Positions 45,158-54,830 are shown, numbered from the stretch's first letter. The stretch: DNA of 64,000 nt from Methylophilus sp. (GCA_030696695.1 JAUYRP010000024.1:98443-162442); one strand, 5' to 3'. Translations and numbers: made by a program. The notes: generated by a model from the sequence alone, not told the origin.

Positions 45158-46132
45158 ATGAATCTCATGAATGAATCACAGGCAGTCGACAAACAACATC
45201 AATTAACGCTGTTGTTAAACTATTTGCACAAGCACGAATATCGATTTATCACCATCAGTCCAGCCAGTCACGAAATCGTCAATAACAGAATAAAAAATTG
45301 TGTGGCAAAAGATTTAAATGATATTTTTGGTTGGAATCGACCTTTTAAACCTGAAAATATCGACCAAGAATTATTTGAATTAATGCAAGCAGCCAACATT
45401 GCCGAGGACTTAGGCGAGTGCTGGAAAAGCAAACTACGTGTTTCTAGCTTATATGGGCTACTTTTTCTGCACTCTGCATACCCTACGATTGAAAATGAGG
45501 CAGTGTTTTTCGGGCCAGATAGCTATCGATTTGCGCATGTGATACACCAGTATTTCGCTACACCGCAACCACCGATATATAGGGCCGTTGATATTGGCAC
45601 TGGTAGCGGGCTAGGCGCAGTTATGTTGGCATCCGCACTGTCAGCATCTGAGCTTAACCCTGAAATAGTCGCTGTGGATATTAACAACCACGCGCTCGAC
45701 TTGGCGCGTGTCAATATGCGCGCTGCTGAAATGCAGCATATCGTATTGATGTTTAGTAATTTGTTGCATAACGTCACAGGCAATTTCGATTTGATAATTG
45801 CGAATCCACCTTATCTTCTAGATAAGTCTAAACGCGCCTATCGACATGGTGGTGGCCTGCTAGGTGCAGAACTGTCGGTAGCGATTGTGGACACAGCGAT
45901 TGATCGTTTGAACCCTGACGGTACACTGTTACTTTATACTGGTGTGGCAATCGTGAATGGGCAAGATGCTTTTCTTACAGAAGTGAAGCACAAATTAAAT
46001 GCTGCAGGGTTTACTTATCAATACACAGAAATAGACCCTGACATTTTTGGTGAAGAACTTGCCACTGTCGCTTACTGTATGGCAGATAGAATCGCAGCCG
46101 TGGTGTTGATTGCTCGAAAACCAGCGCACTAG
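45158..46132 (+). CDS. Class I SAM-dependent methyltransferase with NPPY motif
   Basis: About 324 residues from ATG 45158; a longer frame from 45110 is unlikely. The SAM-binding motif I is AVDIGTGSGLGAVMLASAL (about residue 145), motif II carries the acidic residue in EIVAVDINNHALDLARVN, and motif IV is FDLIIANPPYLLD. NPPY is typical of enzymes that methylate amide or exocyclic amino nitrogens, such as PrmC/HemK and rRNA guanine-N2 enzymes. The N-terminal 140 residues are a substrate-recognition part without an obvious family. Target unknown. It is convergent with the diiron-protein gene, only 19 bases apart. Confidence 0.8.
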   Translation: MNLMNESQAVDKQHQLTLLLNYLHKHEYRFITISPASHEIVNNRIKNCVAKDLNDIFGWNRPFKPENIDQELFELMQAANIAEDLGECWKSKLRVSSLYGLLFLHSAYPTIENEAVFFGPDSYRFAHVIHQYFATPQPPIYRAVDIGTGSGLGAVMLASALSASELNPEIVAVDINNHALDLARVNMRAAEMQHIVLMFSNLLHNVTGNFDLIIANPPYLLDKSKRAYRHGGGLLGAELSVAIVDTAIDRLNPDGTLLLYTGVAIVNGQDAFLTEVKHKLNAAGFTYQYTEIDPDIFGEELATVAYCMADRIAAVVLIARKPAH

Positions 46133-46151
46133 ACACAAATATCTATTCTAA

Positions 46152-47072
46152 TCAGTGCAGATTCGACTGAATGCCAAAATGCGCTCGATATTTTTCGTAG
46201 CACCTAGCACCACAACATAAGCGCATCAATGCGCCTTCAGCAATCGGCTTGGCTGTTTCTGGGTTGGATTTAACCAGTGAAAATATCACTTCTTTATTCC
46301 ATGCATCTGAATGTTTTACGTCCAATGTGGCATGTAGCTGAAAATATTTCCTTGTTTCAAAATCTACATGTAAACGCTTTAAACCTTCATTCACATATCC
46401 CACTCTGGTAGGTGATGTCATTTCCACAGCACCTAGCGCACCGATGGATTGATAGGCATAACGACGGTTGACTGCCATGGCTACCATTAAGTTAGCCAGC
46501 GCTAGTGATTCCCAAACGGTTTCTTCAATTGAGTGGGTCAGGTGCAGATTGCTGACGGTTTTCTCTAGCATTAACCCATGCATGGAGGTTTGATGACCAC
46601 GACCCATTTCATCCCAATAATTACGTGCCATTTCCAGTTTAGCTTGTGTGGGTAGTTTGATTTGCGATAGGGCGACTAAATCATCAAAACCTGCTTCACC
46701 TGCTGCCTCTTGTTGTAAAAACCAGCGTATTTGTTTCATGGTTGCATTATTGGCAAGCCATGGAAACAAGTGGTCACCTTGGCCGGGTGCCTCTTCCCTT
46801 AAACGTTCAAACCACGGCATAAAAGACTCAGCATCATGTGGCATATGGGCTAAATATTGCTGCACATGCTGCCGCTCACTCTCTACAAACGCACCTTCTT
46901 TTAATAGCAAAGCAGTCTCTTGATGTAGCTTTAACGCCCAATCTTGCTCGATAAAAGCTGGAGCCAAGCGCTGTTGGTTAAATTGAGAAAGCTGCATATG
47001 GAGCCTTTTTTTAGGGCTCAAATTTAACGTTGTATCTGGAGCAATATTAGTGCTTAAACCAGTATTAGACAT
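46152..47072 (-). CDS. Iron-containing redox enzyme, haem-oxygenase-like fold
   Basis: 306 residues, all helical, matching the 'iron-containing redox enzyme' / haem-oxygenase-like diiron oxidase group. The likely metal-ligand helices are QQEAAGEAGFDDLVAL, NYWDEMGRGHQTSMHGLMLE and YFQLHATLDVKHSDAW, which supply Glu, Asp and His. Relatives perform oxygen-dependent chemistry on small molecules (for example UndA-like or CADD-like enzymes). The substrate here is unknown. It shares a 3' junction with a methyltransferase gene. Confidence 0.75.
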   Translation of the reverse strand: MSNTGLSTNIAPDTTLNLSPKKRLHMQLSQFNQQRLAPAFIEQDWALKLHQETALLLKEGAFVESERQHVQQYLAHMPHDAESFMPWFERLREEAPGQGDHLFPWLANNATMKQIRWFLQQEAAGEAGFDDLVALSQIKLPTQAKLEMARNYWDEMGRGHQTSMHGLMLEKTVSNLHLTHSIEETVWESLALANLMVAMAVNRRYAYQSIGALGAVEMTSPTRVGYVNEGLKRLHVDFETRKYFQLHATLDVKHSDAWNKEVIFSLVKSNPETAKPIAEGALMRLCCGARCYEKYRAHFGIQSNLH

Positions 47073-47438
47073 ACTTTTCCTTTATGAAAACAATTGCGCG
47101 CAATTCACATCATTTATGGAAATTTACCTGATTAACTGAAGTTAAAATTGTTCAAAATAACATCTAAGCCAAGCCAATGAATTGGGGAAAATCTACCTTG
47201 GAAATGAGTGCAACTAGAACAAAGATGATAAGTTTGTCAGCACTATTCGTCCGTGTGATAACACACATACACCAAAAATATCAAACCTATGTAGATGACG
47301 GGTGTCGTGTATTTTTAATCCATGCTTCCTATGTATGATTGCGCACAGATGCTTTTTGTTGAACACAGTATGCTATTCAAACAAGCCAATTGAGCAATCA
47401 GCGCTCATTAGGAAAATAACAAGTGAAATCAATACTGG
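47073..47438. promoter_or_regulatory. Intergenic region between divergent genes
   Basis: 366 bases between the diiron-protein gene (minus) and the AsmA gene (plus). It should contain both promoters. The sequence is AT-rich without a repeat or RNA gene that I can recognise; TTAGGAAAATAAC about 30 bases before the AsmA start is the nearest purine-rich stretch. Confidence 0.3.
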
Positions 47439-49520
47439 ATGGTAAATATCAATAGCACTACAAAAAAATGGAGCATCTTGACTGGGTTAATTGCAACTTT
47501 CATGGTGGTGATTGCATGGTGTGAGTATACGGGCTGGCCCTTTTTAGCAGATCCACTTGAACAGCAGTTATCGAGTTTACTCAATCGTCAGGTCAGCTTT
47601 AAACAAGACGCTACTGGCAGTTCGCCACAAATCAAACAACAAGACAAGTCAGTGTTAACACCAGATTTATTTCGGGTTTCCTTCATAGGTGGGTTAACTT
47701 TACAGTCCTCTACATTACGCATTGCAGCGCCTAATTGGAGCAAAGCGCCACACTTTATTGATGCTGATAACGTGAAGCTATCATTGCGATACGCCGATAT
47801 ATGGCGTGCTTACCAGGGTGATCCAGTTCACGTTAAAAGTTTGCAAGCAAGCAAGTTAGATGGGTTTATTGAGCGTAAGTCTGATGGTCGCGCCACATGG
47901 CAATTTAGCGATACGCAAAGGGACCCAAATAAATCTATACAGCTACCATCATTTGATGAACTTGTGCTGACTAATGGTTTGCTGCGGATTGATGACGTGC
48001 CGCTTAAATCGAAGATCGAAGCAAAGCTATCACTCACCAATAATGAAACAGATACACAAGCCTCTACTGCGAAAAGCAACCAAGAAAAAACAAATACCCT
48101 CACTGCAAGTGCGATTGGTAGCTATCAGGCTTTACCATTAAAAATTCAATTGGTCTCAACTGGAAAGTTGCAATCTAACAGAGATGAGGCTGACAAGTTT
48201 CCTGTTGCTATTGAATTAAATGCAAAAGTAGGCCGTACTAACTTAGTATTTAAAGGTAAGGCGCGAGACGTCATGCGCTTTTTAGATGACTTTACTGGCA
48301 GTTTTAGTCTTAAGGGTCCATCGTTGGCGGCTGTAGGTGATTTGGTAGGAGTGACGCTACCAACGACAGCTGAATTTAACACCAGTGGAAAGATAAAAAA
48401 ACAGGATTTAGTGTGGCAAGTCGACGTCAATCAAATGGCCATTGGTGAAAGTGATCTGAATGGCAAGTTTTCATATGATAGATCTCTGCGTGTGCCTTTG
48501 TTAAAAGGTAAGCTAGGAGGGGAGAAGTTGGTCATTACTGATCTAGGTCCTGCATTTGGTGCAACACCAGAAGCCAAAAAGTCGAATAAAGTATTACCTA
48601 GCCGCCCGTTTGACTTGGCTTCTTTACGCAAGATGAACGCCGATGTATTGGTAGACATTCACTATTTAGACTTAAAAACCAGTTTTTTAGAGCCACTTGA
48701 CCCGTTTAAAGGACATATAAAGCTTAAAGATGGTGTGTTATCCCTGAACGATATTCATGCATCAACAGCGGAAGGTAAGTTAACAGGCGATATTGGTTTA
48801 GATGGCCGTGGCTCCAAAGCATTATGGGATGCCAAGCTGGCATGGAGTGGTGTGCGACTAGAGCGCTGGGTAAAACAAAATCGCACAGATGGTTTGCCAC
48901 CTTACATTGCAGGAAGATTGGGTGGAGGAGCAGTACTACATGGAGAAGGTAAATCTACTGCAGAAATATTGGCCAGTTTGAATGGCAATATCCGTAGCGA
49001 GCTTTATGACGGTGCAGTGTCGCATTTAGGCATGGAAGTGGCTGGCTTGGATGTGGCAGAATCTTTGGGTGTATTTTTTAAGGGTGATGATGCTTTGCCT
49101 GTGCAGTGCGCGGTTGTAGATTTACAAGCTGATAATGGGCTGTTCACACCGCGTGCCATGGTTGTCGATACCACTGATAGTACTGTTTGGGTAGAAGGTT
49201 CATTGTCGCTGGCAACTGAGACACTTAATTTGCGTGCTATGTCACTACCAAAAGATTTTAGCCCGCTGACTTTGCGCACACCGGTCAACATCACCGGTCA
49301 ATTTGCGAATCCTGAAGTCTCATTAGAAAAAACCCCATTAGGCTTAAAACTAGCTGCCTCTGTGTTATTAGCCATTGTGAATCCATTGGCTGCAGTAATA
49401 CCGCTTTTAGATTCAGGCGACACCAAAGAGGCTAATCAACGTGCGGCTGGTTGCCTAAGTATCATGCAAAAGAATACGCCAGCAACAATAAAAAAAGGGC
49501 ATGCCGAATCTAGTGTGTAA
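47439..49520 (+). CDS. AsmA family protein
   Basis: 693 residues. An N-terminal membrane anchor (WSILTGLIATFMVVIAWCEYTGW) is followed by AsmA-type sequence (DPLEQQLSSLLNRQVSFKQD), long beta-rich repeats and a C-terminal AsmA core (LNGNIRSELYDGAVSHLGME, AESLGVFFKGDDALPVQCAV, ANPEVSLEKTPLGLKLAASV). Such proteins form periplasmic lipid-carrying rods and influence outer-membrane assembly. The C-terminal Cys near LSIMQKNTP is ordinary for the family. No operon partner. Confidence 0.88.
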   Translation: MVNINSTTKKWSILTGLIATFMVVIAWCEYTGWPFLADPLEQQLSSLLNRQVSFKQDATGSSPQIKQQDKSVLTPDLFRVSFIGGLTLQSSTLRIAAPNWSKAPHFIDADNVKLSLRYADIWRAYQGDPVHVKSLQASKLDGFIERKSDGRATWQFSDTQRDPNKSIQLPSFDELVLTNGLLRIDDVPLKSKIEAKLSLTNNETDTQASTAKSNQEKTNTLTASAIGSYQALPLKIQLVSTGKLQSNRDEADKFPVAIELNAKVGRTNLVFKGKARDVMRFLDDFTGSFSLKGPSLAAVGDLVGVTLPTTAEFNTSGKIKKQDLVWQVDVNQMAIGESDLNGKFSYDRSLRVPLLKGKLGGEKLVITDLGPAFGATPEAKKSNKVLPSRPFDLASLRKMNADVLVDIHYLDLKTSFLEPLDPFKGHIKLKDGVLSLNDIHASTAEGKLTGDIGLDGRGSKALWDAKLAWSGVRLERWVKQNRTDGLPPYIAGRLGGGAVLHGEGKSTAEILASLNGNIRSELYDGAVSHLGMEVAGLDVAESLGVFFKGDDALPVQCAVVDLQADNGLFTPRAMVVDTTDSTVWVEGSLSLATETLNLRAMSLPKDFSPLTLRTPVNITGQFANPEVSLEKTPLGLKLAASVLLAIVNPLAAVIPLLDSGDTKEANQRAAGCLSIMQKNTPATIKKGHAESSV

Positions 49521-49552
49521 AAAAATAAAATCACAATGGCTTAGTAATTGTG
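49521..49552 (-). terminator. Possible weak terminator for the small lipoprotein gene
   Basis: Inverted repeat CACAAT / ATTGTG (49532-49552, 9-base loop) is followed on the minus strand by a T-rich run (49521-49531). The stem is only six pairs, so the call is tentative. Confidence 0.4.
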
Positions 49553-49574
49553 GAAAAATATGAAAAACACCCTT

Positions 49575-50105
49575 TTATTTTGGTCTATGCGCCAAGCCTA
49601 TATACAACTCAACTTCTATATCTTTAAATTTTGGGTTCCCCGCCTTAGTGTCTATGAGAACCCGATAATCTCCAGGCATGAGGTAGTCGTTATAAATCAA
49701 TTTCAAGTAACCTAATCCAGATGCATTTGTAGGAAACGAATCACCACCTCCAATCGAAACTAAAACATTCTGACCATCCTTAATAGTATAAACATCAATA
49801 CTTATTGGTGTATTTTCACCATTAGTACTCCGCCCATTAGCGTCTTTTCCACGCATTAACTGTGAAACAAGCTCTCTTTCTTTTGGATTTTTATATTTAA
49901 AAAGCAAGCTAAACGCATAGTTGTCTTCTTTACTAATATGCACTAATAATTCTGTTTTAACATTTGGTTGAGAGATATCAACTCGCTTTGATATGGGTAT
50001 TTTTTTGTATTCACTACCAGCTCCGCAGGTTGCCATGCTAAGCCCCATTATTATCAAAAACCCTAGCTTTGTCATTTGCTTAAAAAATGTGTTGTACTTT
50101 TTCAT
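49575..50105 (-). CDS. Small lipoprotein, possibly DUF5625-like
   Basis: 176 residues with a lipoprotein-like signal (LGFLIIMGLSMATCGAGS; candidate lipid Cys in MATC). The mature part is beta-rich (TELLVHISKEDNYAFSLLFKY, ISIDVYTIKDGQNVLVSIGG, LMPGDYRVLIDTKAGNPKF). The domain pattern resembles small DUF5625-type extracytoplasmic proteins, but I am not certain. It is more AT-rich than its neighbours and stands alone, which may mean acquisition. Confidence 0.6.
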   Translation of the reverse strand: MKKYNTFFKQMTKLGFLIIMGLSMATCGAGSEYKKIPISKRVDISQPNVKTELLVHISKEDNYAFSLLFKYKNPKERELVSQLMRGKDANGRSTNGENTPISIDVYTIKDGQNVLVSIGGGDSFPTNASGLGYLKLIYNDYLMPGDYRVLIDTKAGNPKFKDIEVELYIGLAHRPK

Positions 50106-50287
50106 GCAGTTTGTCTCTTAATGGTTAATAGGTTTATTTAATTAGCATCCTCAATGCATCAATTACCAAAAATTTGATAAATTTAATTTCCACACGACAT
50201 TCCGTATACCCTAAAAAAATAACAGTAAAAAAAGTAACGGTAAACTAGCTCAGCTTTTAAGCACTGTGCCTCGGTTGTGAGTGATGA

Positions 50288-50941
50288 TTAGTGCTTCCAA
50301 TCTGAGGCGGTAGTAGCAGAAAAGCTACCTAGCTTTTCAAGCACATTGTTTACGGCCACATTAGCTGCTTTAACCCCGCCCACAGGGTCATCAGTTACCG
50401 CAGTGACACGCTCATCAAACTCGCGTAACGCCACTATTTTACCCGTTGCATTGTTGAGAATCGTGACGCGTAAAGTAAATCGGACCGTGCTTGGTTTGGT
50501 ATTAAAATCTTGTACTAAGCTTAATATTTCCGATTCTAATTTTAGATCGGTCTTAGCTGCAGGCAGCTTGGGTACTACTGCGCTGTAACTATGTGTTCTT
50601 TCAATGGCGGATACAATCAGCGGTTGTAACATATGGGATGGTGTATCCACCCACTCGCTCCGTGCAAAATACTCTAATTGATGTTGTGACCGCGAGTACA
50701 TCATTCGGCGTGAGTCAAAGCCGGCTGCTGCCTTGGGTATATGAACGGCAAGTGTAGGCAAAGCATTCACAGTATGCGCAGCATTGTCTATTTGTGCTTT
50801 AGTCTGCACGCCATCAAGTGAGTAATAAACAGTCTGTGAAACCTGTTTAGATAGGATAGATGAGCAGCCAGTCATACAGCCTAATACCAAGGGCAGGGAC
50901 AGCATAAAGCGCTGATATCGTATTTTTGCACTGATACTCAT
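50288..50941 (-). CDS. ABC-type transport auxiliary lipoprotein (MCE system)
   Basis: 217 residues with a lipoprotein signal (FMLSLPLVLGCMTGCSSIL; lipobox MTGC). The body has the ABC_trans_aux/PqiC-like pattern (PTLAVHIPKAAAGFDSRRMMY, EYFARSEWVDTPSHMLQPLI, DLKLESEILSLVQDF). It is the outer-membrane-side partner of an MCE lipid transporter. It is the last gene of the operon; its ATG overlaps the stop of the MCE gene (TAATG). Confidence 0.85.
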   Translation of the reverse strand: MSISAKIRYQRFMLSLPLVLGCMTGCSSILSKQVSQTVYYSLDGVQTKAQIDNAAHTVNALPTLAVHIPKAAAGFDSRRMMYSRSQHQLEYFARSEWVDTPSHMLQPLIVSAIERTHSYSAVVPKLPAAKTDLKLESEILSLVQDFNTKPSTVRFTLRVTILNNATGKIVALREFDERVTAVTDDPVGGVKAANVAVNNVLEKLGSFSATTASDWKH

Positions 50942-51933
50942 TATTTGGATGCTTTCTCAGAGGATGATTCGCCAGGGCCATCTGGAACTGGGCTTCGGCC
51001 ACGCAGCAAGCTTGCAGGATCTCGTTCGGTTTGTTCACTTAATCGCGTTAAAGAAGCAGACAGTTCGTTTAACTCAAGCAATAAACGTTGTACCTCTGGC
51101 AATGTTTCAGCAGTATATTGTTCTATATTCGCCCCAACGGATTCAACGGTTTTGCTTACGTCAGCGGTAGCGGTAGCCGCTTCATTTCCAGCCCGTTCAA
51201 TCGCAGTAGCGCTGCGATTAATCTGATCAATTGTGGTACTTAATTGATTAATCACAGGTTCTAACTTATCCAGCATTGGATTCAATTTTTTCGTGGCTTG
51301 TTCTGTGTTGTTGGCAGCACGTGCTGCATTGAGGATACCAGCATCAATTTCAGCGCTTCGTGCAGCAATGGCTTTTGTGACTGTTTGCATGTTGGCAAGT
51401 GTGTTCTTGAATGCCTCTCGATTTTCAACACTGAGTAAAGCATCCACATTGCTAGAGGTGTTATCCAGCTTGGCTAATACCGATGTCAGCACGGTCTCTA
51501 AGCGGGTACTCAGAGAGGGCTTGGTTTGGATGATAGGGTACTCTTCATTTTCAGAGATTTCTAAAGGTGCCGCGTTCTTGGCGCCGCCATCCAGCTCTAT
51601 ATAAGCAATGCCCGTTAAACCTTGTGTTTTTAATACGGCAACCGTATCTACTTTAATAGGGATATCTCGCTCAATTGCAAATATAAGTCGCACCAGTTCT
51701 GGGTCGTTAGTATCCAAATCAATACTTTTGACTTTGCCTACATCTACACCATGGTATTTAACGGGGGCGTTGATATTGAGCCCAGCCACAGACTCATCCA
51801 GGATGGCCAGATACAGGACATATTTTTTCTGCAAACTGCCGCCAGATGCTAGCCACAACACGCCAACAATCAGGATTGTGCCTAATAGCAACACAAAGGC
51901 GCCTACCACTGCATAATTGACTTTAGTTTCGAT
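50941..51933 (-). CDS. MCE-domain substrate-binding protein (MlaD-like), probable ATC start
   Basis: About 330 residues. A membrane helix (VVGAFVLLLGTILIVGVLWLA) is followed by one MCE domain (VAGLNINAPVKYHGVDVGKVKSI) and a long helical tail rich in Ala, Asn and Thr (about 150-300). The first standard start in frame is GTG 51909, but it has no ribosome binding site and cuts off residues that fit the usual family opening. Starting at ATC 51933, the sequence reads (I)ETKVNYAVVGAF, close to the typical METKVNYAVVGAF, and AAGGA lies six bases before it. I therefore extend the gene to 51933. It shuttles phospholipid between membranes with the ATPase and permease encoded upstream. Confidence 0.82.
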   Translation of the reverse strand: METKVNYAVVGAFVLLLGTILIVGVLWLASGGSLQKKYVLYLAILDESVAGLNINAPVKYHGVDVGKVKSIDLDTNDPELVRLIFAIERDIPIKVDTVAVLKTQGLTGIAYIELDGGAKNAAPLEISENEEYPIIQTKPSLSTRLETVLTSVLAKLDNTSSNVDALLSVENREAFKNTLANMQTVTKAIAARSAEIDAGILNAARAANNTEQATKKLNPMLDKLEPVINQLSTTIDQINRSATAIERAGNEAATATADVSKTVESVGANIEQYTAETLPEVQRLLLELNELSASLTRLSEQTERDPASLLRGRSPVPDGPGESSSEKASK

Positions 51934-51944
51934 GATGGTTCCTT

Positions 51945-52769
51945 TTAAGCGTGAAGTGCATTGATCTGTTGTTCTTGTAAAGATCGAGCACGGTGGCCCG
52001 TAAAAAATGGTTTAACGGCAGGGTGGTTACTTTTGGAAAGTGCGAGCATTGAGCCGACTTCTTGCACCTTTCCATCTGCCAATACCGCCACACGATCGGT
52101 TACTCGCCATAGTAAATCAAGATCGTGAGTAATCATCACAACGGTAAGCTTAAATTGGTCACGCAGTTGTATCACTAACTCATCTACGCCTGCCGCACTG
52201 ACTGGATCTAAGCCTGCAGTAGGCTCATCTAAAAATAGCAACTCAGGGTCTAATGACAATGCTCTAGCAAGCGCAGCGCGCTTCATCATGCCGCCGCTTA
52301 ATTCAGACGGATATTGTTGAGAGGCTTCTGGTTTTAAACCTGTCATGACCAGTTTTTTGTCTGCGATTTCATCAATTTCTGCATCTGATAAGGTGGTGTG
52401 CTCACGCATAGGCAAGCCCACATTTTCTTTAACGGTGAGTGCACCAAATAAGCCACCATTCTGAAACATCACGCCCCAACGTTTACGAAGTGCTAAAGCA
52501 CTCTCTTCACTGATACCATTTAAGTCTGTTCCCAGTATTTTAATCGTTCCAGAACTGGGTTGCTGGAGCAAAATCATCTCGCGCAGTAATGTGGATTTAC
52601 CAGAACCACTACCACCAATAATGGCAAAAATCTCAGATCGATGAATCTCAAGGTTAATGTCGGTGTGAACTACATGCTCGCCAAACTTTGTTGAAACATG
52701 GCGCATTTCAATCACGGTCTCGTCTGATGTTGATGACTGCAAGTCTGGTTCAGCGGTTTGGGTGGACAT
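51945..52769 (-). CDS. MCE-system ABC transporter ATPase (MlaF-like)
   Basis: 274 residues. Walker A is GGSGSGKST (52-60), the signature is LSGGMMKRAALARAL and Walker B is LLFLDEPTAGLDP. The GGMMKR signature variant is typical of MlaF/Mkl ATPases rather than general importers. It powers the permease encoded 26 bases upstream. The stop is 11 bases before the MCE start, inside the operon. Confidence 0.92.
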   Translation of the reverse strand: MSTQTAEPDLQSSTSDETVIEMRHVSTKFGEHVVHTDINLEIHRSEIFAIIGGSGSGKSTLLREMILLQQPSSGTIKILGTDLNGISEESALALRKRWGVMFQNGGLFGALTVKENVGLPMREHTTLSDAEIDEIADKKLVMTGLKPEASQQYPSELSGGMMKRAALARALSLDPELLFLDEPTAGLDPVSAAGVDELVIQLRDQFKLTVVMITHDLDLLWRVTDRVAVLADGKVQEVGSMLALSKSNHPAVKPFFTGHRARSLQEQQINALHA

Positions 52770-52795
52770 GTTGATATTTGCGGAAATGTTGAGTT

Positions 52796-53611
52796 CTAAA
52801 GTTGTAAAACGCTAAAAGCGATTGAAAATAGTGCATCGGCAACGATCACTAAAAAAATAGACTGCACTACACTACGCGTGGTTTGACGCCCAACACTATC
52901 CGCGCCACCTTTTGTCATAAAGCCTTGAAAACAACCCACAATGGCAATAATGGCTGCAAACACAGGCGCTTTGCCTACCCCAATCATAAAAGAAGTTGGG
53001 CCAACTGCTTTGACAAATCGGTCTAAAAATTCTGTAAAACTAACATCTAACTGCGTGCTTGCCATGAGCATTCCACCAAATATACCCAGAACATCTGCAA
53101 ACACTGTGAGTAGCGGTAACACAATCACCAATGCAACCAATTTCGGTAGCACCAACATCTCTTGCGGAGATATCCCTAGTGTGCGCATGGCATCAATCTC
53201 TTCAGTCACGGCCATGGTGCCAATTTGCGCAGCATAAGCAGAACCGGATCGACCTGCCACAATGATGGCGGTAATTAAAGGCGCAAACTCGCGTAACATG
53301 GACAAACCGATTAAGTCAGCTACAAATATGTTTGCCCCGTATTGCCTTAATTGCCCAGCGCCTTGGTACGCCACCACTACACCTAGCAGAAAAGATAACA
53401 ATCCTACGATGGGCAAGGCATCAAACCCTGCAGTTCGGATATTAAACAGAATGGGTCGCCAACGGATACGACTTGGTTGCATTACACTTTTGCCCAATGC
53501 AACAGCCGTTTCGCCCACAAAGCTAAGCATATCCAATACTTGATTACCAAAATCAAAGGTATTTTTACCAATGCGCGTAACAAGTTTGGGCGTAAAAGAG
53601 AGGTGTCTCAT
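52796..53611 (-). CDS. MCE-system permease (MlaE/YrbE-like)
   Basis: About 271 residues from ATG 53611 (TTG 53617 would add two). It has five to six membrane helices and the MlaE family motifs FDALPIVGLLSFLLGVVVAYQ, LREFAPLITAIIVAGRSGSAY, MRTLGISPQEMLVLPKLVAL and GGADSVGRQTTRSVV. It is the inner-membrane channel of the lipid transporter and the first gene of the minus-strand operon. Confidence 0.92.
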   Translation of the reverse strand: MRHLSFTPKLVTRIGKNTFDFGNQVLDMLSFVGETAVALGKSVMQPSRIRWRPILFNIRTAGFDALPIVGLLSFLLGVVVAYQGAGQLRQYGANIFVADLIGLSMLREFAPLITAIIVAGRSGSAYAAQIGTMAVTEEIDAMRTLGISPQEMLVLPKLVALVIVLPLLTVFADVLGIFGGMLMASTQLDVSFTEFLDRFVKAVGPTSFMIGVGKAPVFAAIIAIVGCFQGFMTKGGADSVGRQTTRSVVQSIFLVIVADALFSIAFSVLQL

Positions 53612-53885
53612 CGTCAATATTGTAAAGTAAATTCAGCCAGTTAGTTTGTACGATACATCACAGACTAAAAGATTGGTATTTGTGATTAGCGAAAATTACT
53701 GGCGTTGCCAAACAGCAAATTTAGAGTGCTAAAAAACGTGCTGTAAGTCTATACCTGACATACAACGCTCTTAACTGCGTGCATTATGTTAGATGGCAGA
53801 CAAAGACATTAGACTAAACAGTGTATTGTTTTTAGTTGAATGTCGGTTGTTGAGCAATTCATTTTTCAAGTGAAAAGGCACTCGA
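53612..53885. promoter_or_regulatory. Divergent promoter region of the MCE operon and BrkB gene
   Basis: 274 bases, AT-rich, between the permease gene (minus) and the BrkB gene (plus). Both promoters must be here; I see no confident -35/-10 pair, repeat or RNA gene. Confidence 0.35.
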
Positions 53886-54830
53886 ATGAAGCAAAAAAAA
53901 TCCATAGAAACGAACCCAGTATCCAAGCAATTGAATCTCTTTGAAAGAAAATGGCTAACGCATTTAAACAAGATAGCTCGTGTGCTGGTTGATTCATTTA
54001 ATGCATGGCTAGACCATCGTGGCGCAAGTAAAGGCGCGGCGCTAGCGTTCTATACTTTATTTTCACTCACACCCATTTTAATCTTGGCTATTGCCGTGGC
54101 TGGCTATTTTTTTGGGAACGAAGCAGCACAAGGTCAAATTATTTATCAAATACAAGGCCTAGTAGGGCACAACGGTGCTCAAGCAATTCAGGCGCTTCTG
54201 GCTGCTGCGCGCGACCCATCGGCTAGTCTAATGGCAACTATTATCGCTACTATTTTGCTAGTGGTAGGGGCTACCAGTGTATTTACTGAGCTGAAAGCTA
54301 GTTTAGATGAAATATGGGGAACGCAAAAACCGACGCAGTCCGTCATAAGCGTTTTGCTGAAAACACGTTTGTTATCATTTGGCATTGTGTTGACGCTCTC
54401 GTTTTTATTGCTCATCTCATTGGTGGTGAGTGCTGTATTGAGCTTACTCCAACATTATGTCGGAGGCATCTGGAGTAGCTCAGCAATGTTGTTTGCTAGC
54501 TTGTCATGGGTGGTTTCATTTAGTGTGATCACCTGCATATTTGCTGTCATCAACAAAATGCTGCAAGATGCTCCTATCTCATGGCCTGATGTGCTTATTG
54601 GGTCTTTATTTACTGCTGGCCTGTTTGTCTTAGGCAAATATCTCATTGGTCTTTATCTTGGTAATAGCGCAGTAGCCTCTAGCTTTGGTGCTGCTGGATC
54701 CATTGTTGCACTTTTGTTGTGGGTTTATTACTCTGCACAGATATTTTTCTTTGGTGCGGAGTTCACAAGGCAATACGCCTTAACTTTTGGTAGCTTGCAG
54801 GATAAAGGTAAAAATATCAGCATCCGGTAG
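53886..54830 (+). CDS. YihY/virulence factor BrkB family membrane protein
   Basis: 314 residues with about six membrane helices. The family motifs are clear: DHRGASKGAALAFYTLFSLTPILI near residue 45, VFTELKASLDEIWGTQ near 140, and the C-terminal FGAAGSIVALLLWVYYSAQI and FFFGAEFTRQYAL. These proteins were once called ribonuclease BN; their role is uncertain (transport or membrane assembly). No operon partner. Confidence 0.9.
   Translation: MKQKKSIETNPVSKQLNLFERKWLTHLNKIARVLVDSFNAWLDHRGASKGAALAFYTLFSLTPILILAIAVAGYFFGNEAAQGQIIYQIQGLVGHNGAQAIQALLAAARDPSASLMATIIATILLVVGATSVFTELKASLDEIWGTQKPTQSVISVLLKTRLLSFGIVLTLSFLLLISLVVSAVLSLLQHYVGGIWSSSAMLFASLSWVVSFSVITCIFAVINKMLQDAPISWPDVLIGSLFTAGLFVLGKYLIGLYLGNSAVASSFGAAGSIVALLLWVYYSAQIFFFGAEFTRQYALTFGSLQDKGKNISIR

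Noticed and set aside
51909..51911. GTG 51909 as the start of the MCE protein
   Set aside because: No ribosome binding site, and it cuts off residues typical of the family that are coded immediately upstream behind a well placed AAGGA.
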